Shown: in pieces, positions 6,099-10,286 of the stretch
How positions within the stretch are numbered: position 1 is the stretch's first letter
How the letters are laid out: every line of letters starts with the position of its first letter
NCBI GenBank assembly: GCA_023391175.1
Contig: JAEWBL010000537.1
Span: 1-10,286, forward strand
Origin: Pseudomonadota bacterium
Lineage (GTDB): Bacteria; Pseudomonadota; Alphaproteobacteria; Rhizobiales; Xanthobacteraceae
DNA: 10,286 bases
Direction: 5' to 3'
Position numbers and translations under genes: made by a program
The notes under the pieces: model-generated
What the model saw: only the letters and a program-made list of their open reading frames with translations
What the model was told of the DNA's origin: nothing
The model's database searches: none

Positions 6099-7310
6099 AT
6101 GAACCCGCCCGCCGCCCGCCCGTCCCATCTGTCCCTCGCGCCGGCCGTGCCGGAGCGGGTGGACTGGATCGCCCGAGCCCAGAGCGTCGCCGACGCTTTG
6201 GCGCCCGATGCCGCCGAGCGCGACCGCATCGGCGCCTCGCCCAAGCGCGAACTCGCGCTGCTGCGCGAGGCGGGGCTGCTCGAACTGCTCTACCCGGCCG
6301 AGCACGGCGGGGGCGGCGGATCGTTCGCCGACGCGCTCCTCGCCGTGCGGGTGATCGGCCGGGCGGATGCCTCCATCGCCCAATTGCTCGCCTACCACTA
6401 TCTCCACCTCACCAACGCCCTGTGGCGGGCGCGGCCCGAGCAGGCGGCGGCGCTGGCGCGGGCCTCGGTGGCGGGACGCTGGTTCTGGGGCGGCGCGTCC
6501 AACCCGCGCGATCCGGAGTCGCGGCTGGCGGAGGGGGCGGATGGCTATCGCCTCACCGGCCGCAAGACCTTCGCCTCCAATGCCGCGTTGGCGGATATCA
6601 TCACCCTGCGTGCGCAGCTCGGCGACGGCTTCGCCGTGCTCGTCGTGCCCGGCGACCGGGAGGGCGTGACCCACGGCAACGACTGGGATGCCTTCGGCCA
6701 GCGCCTGTCGGAGAGCGGCACCATCACCTTCGCTGACGTGAAGATCGGCCCCGACGAAATCCTCGGCGATCCCGCCGCCCCGCCGCCGCCGCGCACCAAC
6801 CTCGTGGTGCCCTTCCACCAATTGCTGATCGTGAACTTCTACATCGGCCTCGCCGAGGGCGCGCTGGCCGAGGCCAACCGTTACATCCGCGAGGTGTCCC
6901 GGCCGTGGCAGGCGTCCGGCGTCGAGGCGGCACGGCTCGACCCCTACATCCTCGAACATTACGGCAATCTCGACGTGGAGCTGCGCGCCTCCATCGCGCT
7001 GGCGGACGTGGCCAATGCGCGCTTCGAGGCGGCGGCCGCGCTGGGCAATGCCATCACCCCGGACGAGCGCAATCTCGCCGCCGCGGCCATCTATGCCGCC
7101 AAGGTGCATTCCAGCCGCACGGCGCTGGAGGTCACCTCCCGCATCTTCGAGCTGATGGGCGCCCGCGCCACCGCCGGCCATTACGGCTACGACCGCTTCT
7201 GGCGCAACATCCGCACCCACACCCTGCACGATCCGGTGGTCTACAAATCCCGCGAGGTGGGCAATTACGCCCTCAACGGCGTCATCACGCCGACCCCGCT
7301 CTACAGCTGA
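6099..7310 (+). CDS. SfnB-family/DszC-type acyl-CoA-dehydrogenase-fold monooxygenase
   Basis: 403-residue paralogue of the minus-strand gene, same fold and family (SfnB sulfur-acquisition oxidoreductases; DszC is the best-studied relative). Visible: LLREAGLLELLYPAEHGGGG (54-73); DASIAQLLAYHYLHL (90-104), where His100 aligns with the DszC active-site His; DGYRLTGRKTFASNA (148-162) in the beta domain; GNDWDAFGQRLSESGT (193-208), the SfnB/DszC hallmark; FHQLLIVNFYIGLAEGAL (239-256); and the C-terminal YDRFWRNIRTHTLHDPVVYK (364-383). It keeps both C-terminal histidines, His374 and His377, in the H-x-x-H spacing that I recall for His388/His391 of DszC. It should need reduced flavin from a partner and oxidise a sulfur atom, or possibly a C-S compound, in the cytoplasm. 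GAGGAG (6084-6089) lies 9 bases before the ATG. It follows the binding protein by 37 bp and precedes the DmoA-like gene by 14 bp, so it is almost surely in one operon. Confidence 0.9.
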   Translation: MNPPAARPSHLSLAPAVPERVDWIARAQSVADALAPDAAERDRIGASPKRELALLREAGLLELLYPAEHGGGGGSFADALLAVRVIGRADASIAQLLAYHYLHLTNALWRARPEQAAALARASVAGRWFWGGASNPRDPESRLAEGADGYRLTGRKTFASNAALADIITLRAQLGDGFAVLVVPGDREGVTHGNDWDAFGQRLSESGTITFADVKIGPDEILGDPAAPPPPRTNLVVPFHQLLIVNFYIGLAEGALAEANRYIREVSRPWQASGVEAARLDPYILEHYGNLDVELRASIALADVANARFEAAAALGNAITPDERNLAAAAIYAAKVHSSRTALEVTSRIFELMGARATAGHYGYDRFWRNIRTHTLHDPVVYKSREVGNYALNGVITPTPLYS

Positions 7311-7324
7311 GGGCGGACGCTGCC

Positions 7325-8737
7325 ATGACCACGAAACCGCTCAACCGCGACATCCGCTTCAACGCCTTCAACATGGCCTCGCCCGGCCACACCTGGGCCG
7401 GCCTGTGGGCGCATCCGCGCGACCGCGCCTTCGACTACAACAGCCTCGATTACTGGATCGACTTGGCTGTCACCGCCGAGCGCGGCCTGTTCGACGGTGT
7501 GTTCATCGCCGACGTGTTCGGCGTCTACGACGTCTATGGCAACAGCCCGGACGCGGCGCTGATCTCCGCCGCGCAGACGCCGGACATCGACCCGGCCCTC
7601 GTGGTGCCGAGCATGGCGCACGCCACGAAGCACATCGGCTTCGGCGTCACCGCCAACCTCACCTACGAGCACCCCTACCAGTTCGCCCGTCGCTTCGCGA
7701 CGCTGGACCATCTCACCAAGGGCCGCGTGGGCTGGAACATCGTCACCGGCTATCTGGACAGCGGCGCCCGCGGCATGGGCGACAAGCAGAACCGCGACCA
7801 TGACACCCGCTACGAGGCGGCGGAGGATTTCCTCGCCGCCGTCTACAAGCTCTGGGAAGGCAGCTGGGAGGAGGGGGCCGTGCGCCGCGACCGCGCCGCC
7901 CGCGTCTTCACCGACCCGTCCAAGGTCCACCGGATCCGCCACAACGGCCCCTACTACCAGGTCGATGGCATCCAGCTCGCCGAGCCCTCGCCCCAGCGCA
8001 CGCCGGTGCTCTATCAGGCGGGCACTTCGGGCCGGGGACGGCTGTTCGCGGCGAAGCATTCGGAGGCCATCTTCCTCAACGGCCAGACCCGCCCCATCCT
8101 CGCCGAGGCGGTGCGCGCCGTGCGCACGGTGGCGGCGAGCTTCGGGCGTGATCCCTACGACATCCGCATGTTCCCCGGTGCGACGGTGATCGTCGCGCCC
8201 ACCCGCGCCGAGGCCTTCGACCGGCTGGCGGAGTATGCCCAGTATGTGGACACGGCCGGGCAGCTGGCGCTGCTCTCCGGCTGGACGGGCGTGGACCTCT
8301 CCACCCTCGACCCGGAGGAGGCCATCTCCTACGTGAAGAGCAATGCGATCCAGTCCACGCTGGAAAACCTCACCCTGCGCAGCGCCGAGCCGCTGAAGGT
8401 GAAGGACCTCGCCACCCTCTCCGCCACCGGCGCCCGCGCGCCCTTCATCGTCGGTTCTCCCGGCGAGGTGGCGGACGAGATCATCTCCTGGGTGCGCGAC
8501 ACGGACGTGGACGGCTTCAACCTCAACCGCCTTGTCTCCCACGAGACGCTGGCATCCTTCGTGGACCTCGTGGTGCCGGAGCTTCAGGACCGTGGCGTCT
8601 ACAAGACGTCCTACGATGAGGGTACCCTGCGCGAGAAGCTGTTCCACCGTGGCCCCCTCCTGCCCGACACCCACCCCGCCGCCGGCTTCCGCCGGAACGC
8701 GGCGGCCGTCGCCGAGAAGCCGCGCGCCACGGCCTGA
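7325..8737 (+). CDS. DmoA-like (dimethyl sulfide monooxygenase-type) FMNH2-dependent monooxygenase, LLM class
   Basis: 470-residue LLM-class monooxygenase of the NtaA/DmoA group. Several stretches follow the pattern I recall for DmoA of Hyphomicrobium: AERGLFDGVFIADVFGVYDVY (51-71), HIGFGVTANLTYEHPYQFARR (103-123), LTKGRVGWNIVTGYL (130-144), YKLWEGSWE (174-182), EPSPQRTPVLYQAGTSGRGRLFA (220-242), LSGWTGVDLSTLDPEE (317-332) and a C-terminal HPAA (450-453) after an Arg/Lys-rich segment. DmoA oxidises dimethyl sulfide to methanethiol and formaldehyde with FMNH2; the same or a related thioether activity is the best guess, but an EDTA/NTA-type or other substrate is not excluded. The frame remains open upstream to 6905 inside the previous gene; ATG 7325 is chosen because the homologous N-terminus (NAFNMASPGHTWAGLW) begins here, with GAGGG/GGCGGA at 7309-7317. 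Only 14 bp separate it from the SfnB-family stop, so translational coupling is likely. Confidence 0.9.
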   Translation: MTTKPLNRDIRFNAFNMASPGHTWAGLWAHPRDRAFDYNSLDYWIDLAVTAERGLFDGVFIADVFGVYDVYGNSPDAALISAAQTPDIDPALVVPSMAHATKHIGFGVTANLTYEHPYQFARRFATLDHLTKGRVGWNIVTGYLDSGARGMGDKQNRDHDTRYEAAEDFLAAVYKLWEGSWEEGAVRRDRAARVFTDPSKVHRIRHNGPYYQVDGIQLAEPSPQRTPVLYQAGTSGRGRLFAAKHSEAIFLNGQTRPILAEAVRAVRTVAASFGRDPYDIRMFPGATVIVAPTRAEAFDRLAEYAQYVDTAGQLALLSGWTGVDLSTLDPEEAISYVKSNAIQSTLENLTLRSAEPLKVKDLATLSATGARAPFIVGSPGEVADEIISWVRDTDVDGFNLNRLVSHETLASFVDLVVPELQDRGVYKTSYDEGTLREKLFHRGPLLPDTHPAAGFRRNAAAVAEKPRATA

Positions 8738-8746
8738 TCGCATTTG

Positions 8747-8764
8747 GGCGCCGTTCGCGGCGCC
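8747..8764 (+). other. Compact intercistronic hairpin with TTCG loop
   Basis: Perfect 7-bp stem GGCGCCG (8747-8753) and CGGCGCC (8758-8764) around TTCG (8754-8757), placed 9 bases after the DmoA-like stop and 20 bases before the next start. There is no T-run after it, so it is not an intrinsic terminator. In RNA this would be a stable small stem-loop just ahead of the nitroreductase ribosome site, able to shape relative expression or RNA decay. The function is inferred only. Confidence 0.5.
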
Positions 8765-8784
8765 GTCCCATGGAGCTTGCCCGC

Positions 8785-9777
8785 ATGACCGACACTGCCG
8801 CCGCCGGCGCCACCCTCGCGCCCGATGAAGCCGCCGCCGCCCGTGCCCTGCTGGAGGCCCGCTATGGCGCGGCCGAGGCGCCGGCCTCAATCCTCCTCAA
8901 CGACACCATCGCCGGCCTGCTGAACCACCGCAGCGTGCGCGCCTTCACGCGGGAGCCCCTGCCGGAGGGACTGCTGGAAACGCTGGTGGCGGCGGCGCAG
9001 TCGGCGCCGTCCTCCTCGAACCTCCAGACCTTCAGCGTGGTGGCGGTGGAGAACCCGGCCACCAAAGCGCGCCTCGCCGAGATCGCCGGCGGGCAGAGGC
9101 ATGTCGTCGAGGCGCCGCTGGTGCTGGTGTGGCTCGCCGACCTCGCGCGGCTGGAGGAGATCGGCCGCCGCAACGCCCACCCCACCGACGCGCTGGGCTT
9201 TCTGGAAACCTTGTTCGTCGGCTTCATCGACGCCGCTCTGGGGGCGCAGAATGCGCTGGTGGCGCTGGAATCCCTCGGCCTCGGCGGCGTCTATCTCGGC
9301 GCGCTGCGCAACCGGCCGGTTGAATTGGCCGAACTGCTGGGCCTGCCGCCCAACGTGGTGGGCGTGTTCGGCCTCGCCATCGGCCATCCCGATCCCGACC
9401 GGCCGGCGGATGTGAAGCCGCGCATTTCCCAGCGCCTCGTGCTCCACCGCGAGCGCTATGACGCGCGCCTGCCGCAGGATGCGCTCGACCATTACGAAGC
9501 GGCGCTGAAGGCCTTCCAGAAGGGCCAGAAGATCCCCGAGATCGGCTGGATCGCCGCAGCTCTGCCGCGGGTGAAGGGCGCCTCCTCCCTCGCCGGCCGC
9601 GACCGCATCCGCGATGCGCTCACCGCGCTGGGTTCGGCCTGCGCTGAGGGGGCGAGGCGCGCAATAGCCCGGATGTGGCTAAGCGCAGCCACCGCAGGAC
9701 GCGTCATGGCCGGGCTTGTTCCGGCCATCCACGTCGGCGGGCCCGAACAGGTTTTCATCTTGTACTCAATGAGTTGA
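8785..9777 (+). CDS. NfsA/Frp-like nitroreductase (possible FMN reductase), 3' end apparently frameshifted
   Basis: Nitroreductase of the larger NfsA/Frp type. Residues 39-56 (NDTIAGLLNHRSVRAFTR) give the FMN-phosphate R-S-V-R motif; AAQSAPSSSNLQTFSVV (70-86) is the A-x-S-A-P-S-S-x-N-x-Q motif; ALGAQNALVALESLGLGGVYLG (151-172) is the core helix with the GLGG-x-Y turn; VVGVFGLAIGHPDPD (191-205) is the FMN loop; KPRISQRLVLHRERYD (211-226) is the NfsA-type region. Frp, of this type, supplies FMNH2 to luciferase, so this protein could serve the DmoA- and SfnB-type enzymes upstream. Homologues commonly end with a short L-G-F-x-L-R/K tail. Here the last 48 residues after codon 282 are repeat-derived and poorly coding, which points to a lost base near 9633 that removed the natural stop at 9645-9647. 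The start is 8785 because GGAG (8772-8775) precedes it by 9 bases; the ATG at 8770 has no ribosome site. Confidence 0.85.
   Translation: MTDTAAAGATLAPDEAAAARALLEARYGAAEAPASILLNDTIAGLLNHRSVRAFTREPLPEGLLETLVAAAQSAPSSSNLQTFSVVAVENPATKARLAEIAGGQRHVVEAPLVLVWLADLARLEEIGRRNAHPTDALGFLETLFVGFIDAALGAQNALVALESLGLGGVYLGALRNRPVELAELLGLPPNVVGVFGLAIGHPDPDRPADVKPRISQRLVLHRERYDARLPQDALDHYEAALKAFQKGQKIPEIGWIAAALPRVKGASSLAGRDRIRDALTALGSACAEGARRAIARMWLSAATAGRVMAGLVPAIHVGGPEQVFILYSMS
9675..9728. repeat. Dispersed palindromic repeat (MAGLVPAIHV-type) overlapping the nitroreductase 3' end
   Basis: Two adjoining dyads: GTGGCT (9675-9680) with AGCCAC (9687-9692), and ATGGCCGG (9706-9713) with CCGGCCAT (9721-9728), the second with a 7-base loop. 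Translated in the nitroreductase frame the second unit reads MAGLVPAIHV, a peptide I know as the hallmark of a repeat scattered through Hyphomicrobiales genomes, usually between genes. It lies inside the extended reading frame, supporting the view that this stretch was originally non-coding. It may act as a transcript-end structure; no T-run is present. Confidence 0.7.
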
Positions 9778-9810
9778 CCGCTCGACCGGCGCAAGGCATG
9801 CGGTCGCAAG

Positions 9811-9850
9811 CGTCAAATTCATATAAAACAGATTGAAATTATCATATTAC
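9811..9850 (+). promoter_or_regulatory. AT-rich leader/promoter region of the downstream monooxygenase
   Basis: This AT-rich island lies in the 190-bp gap before the last gene. ATTCATATAA (9817-9826), then 8 bases, then GAAAT (9835-9839) resembles the element at 5105-5125, where ATTCTATAA, 8 bases and GAAT occur in the same order. TCATAT also recurs at 9819 and 9842, 23 bp apart. TTGAAA (9833-9838) could be a -35 element but no good -10 follows at normal spacing. Downstream, 9851-9956 is GC-rich leader and includes a small perfect hairpin, GTCGCG-GCG-CGCGAC, at 9921-9935. I take this as a separate promoter for a new transcription unit; exact elements are uncertain. Confidence 0.5.
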
Positions 9851-9967
9851 TGTTGGATGCTCCCTCGAACCGGCCTCTCCGGCCGCCGCAGTCCAACCGT
9901 CCGCCCGCCGATCCTGCCCCGTCGCGGCGCGCGACCCGCCAGAGATTTCGCCCCCTGGAGGCGACAG

Positions 9968-10286
9968 ATGACCAAGACGCGACAGATCAAGCTCGGTGCC
10001 TTCCTGATGACGGACGGCCACCACATTGCCGGCTGGCGGCATCCCCGCGCCACCGCGAATGCAAACGTCCGGGTGGACCACTATCTGCGTCTCGCGCGCC
10101 TCGCCGAGGCGGCCAAGCTCGACGCCATCTTCCTCTCCGACTCCCTCGGCGTGCGCGACACGAACCTTGATTCGGTGCACCGCACCTCGCGCAACGTGGG
10201 CTTCGAGCCGCTGACCCTTTTGTCCGCCCTCTCGGTGGTGACGCACAACATCGGCCTCATCGGCACCGCCTCAACCTCCTTCAACG
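9968..10286 (+). CDS. NtaA/SnaA/DszA-family FMNH2-dependent monooxygenase, 5' part only
   Basis: The first 106 residues of an LLM-class monooxygenase cut by the window end. The N-terminus IKLGAFLMTDGHHIAGWRHP (7-26) carries the GWRHP motif of DszA/NtaA, followed by YLRLARLAEAAKLDAIFLSD (39-58), a variable loop and EPLTLLSALSVVTHNIGLIGTAST (80-103). This matches residues 57-105 of the gene at 423 closely, including a 23-base identical DNA stretch (714-736 and 10250-10272) that codes for the same conserved strand. The ribosome site GGAGG (9957-9961) is ideal, 6 bases before the ATG. The AT-rich leader suggests that it starts its own transcription unit. It is the fourth LLM monooxygenase in the window and the third of the NtaA/DmoA type. 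Substrate unknown; an organosulfur role is inferred from context. Confidence 0.9.
   Translation, partial: MTKTRQIKLGAFLMTDGHHIAGWRHPRATANANVRVDHYLRLARLAEAAKLDAIFLSDSLGVRDTNLDSVHRTSRNVGFEPLTLLSALSVVTHNIGLIGTASTSFN

Noticed and set aside
6905..7324. 140-codon upstream extension of the DmoA-like gene
   Set aside because: It lies within the SfnB-family gene in another frame and its sequence is Arg/Gly/His-rich noise; homology starts at the ATG at 7325.
7301..8890. 529-codon minus-strand open frame opposite the DmoA-like gene
   Set aside because: Mirror-frame shadow of a strongly supported gene; the composition is typical of antisense frames in GC-rich DNA and no domain is visible.
9783..9806. 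CGACCG/CGGTCG dyad just after the nitroreductase stop as a terminator
   Set aside because: Stem of 6 bp with a 12-base loop and no following T-run; not enough for a terminator call.
714..10272. 23-base identical stretch at 714-736 and 10250-10272
   Set aside because: Both copies code for the same conserved strand of two NtaA-type paralogues; codon bias plus homology explains it without a repeat or recombination site.
1..10286. tRNA, rRNA, CRISPR array, transposase or integrase genes
   Set aside because: I saw no cloverleaf-type, regularly spaced repeat or transposase/integrase signatures on either strand.

Overview
The window is very GC-rich, with coding sequence almost end to end, strong Shine-Dalgarno sites and codons ending mostly in G or C. 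It also carries a palindromic element whose translation reads MAGLVPAIHV, which I know as a dispersed repeat of Hyphomicrobiales (Rhizobiales). I infer an alphaproteobacterium, possibly Xanthobacteraceae-like; the genus cannot be fixed from sequence reading alone.

Layout. (1) 1-368: 3' end of an aldo/keto reductase. (2) 423-3717, plus strand: an NtaA/DszA-type flavin monooxygenase, a RutA/SfnG-type flavin monooxygenase and a small nitroreductase-family flavoprotein, in one apparent operon with a strong hairpin between the first two genes. (3) 3794-5035, minus strand: an SfnB/DszC-type acyl-CoA-dehydrogenase-fold oxidoreductase, ended by a clear intrinsic terminator at 3756-3720. (4) 5063-5227: divergent AT-rich control region containing a near-perfect inverted repeat. 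(5) 5228-9777, plus strand: a MetQ/NlpA-type periplasmic binding protein, a second SfnB/DszC-type oxidoreductase, a DmoA-like monooxygenase and an NfsA/Frp-like nitroreductase whose 3' end looks frameshifted into a repeat. (6) 9778-9967: a second AT-rich leader, then the start of another NtaA/DszA-type monooxygenase running off the window (9968-10286).

How it may work together. Every enzyme family here is one used to oxidise organosulfur compounds, or occasionally organonitrogen compounds, with reduced flavin and O2: DszA/NtaA/DmoA, SfnG/RutA and SfnB/DszC. None reduces its own flavin, and no HpaC/DszD-type flavin reductase gene is present. Each plus-strand module ends in a nitroreductase-family gene instead, and such proteins (Frp, FRase I, TdsD) are known to supply FMNH2. 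The periplasmic binding protein would deliver a small S-containing ligand. The most economical reading is a sulfur-scavenging island for sulfones, sulfonates, thioethers or similar sulfur sources. The actual substrates cannot be read from the sequence.

Most notable observations: the repeated monooxygenase-plus-nitroreductase module, the paired AT-rich control motifs at 5105-5125 and 9817-9839, the apparent one-base frameshift that removes the native stop of the second nitroreductase, the loss of one of two DszC-type C-terminal histidines in the minus-strand SfnB paralogue, and the His-to-Asn change in the MetQ-like ligand motif.
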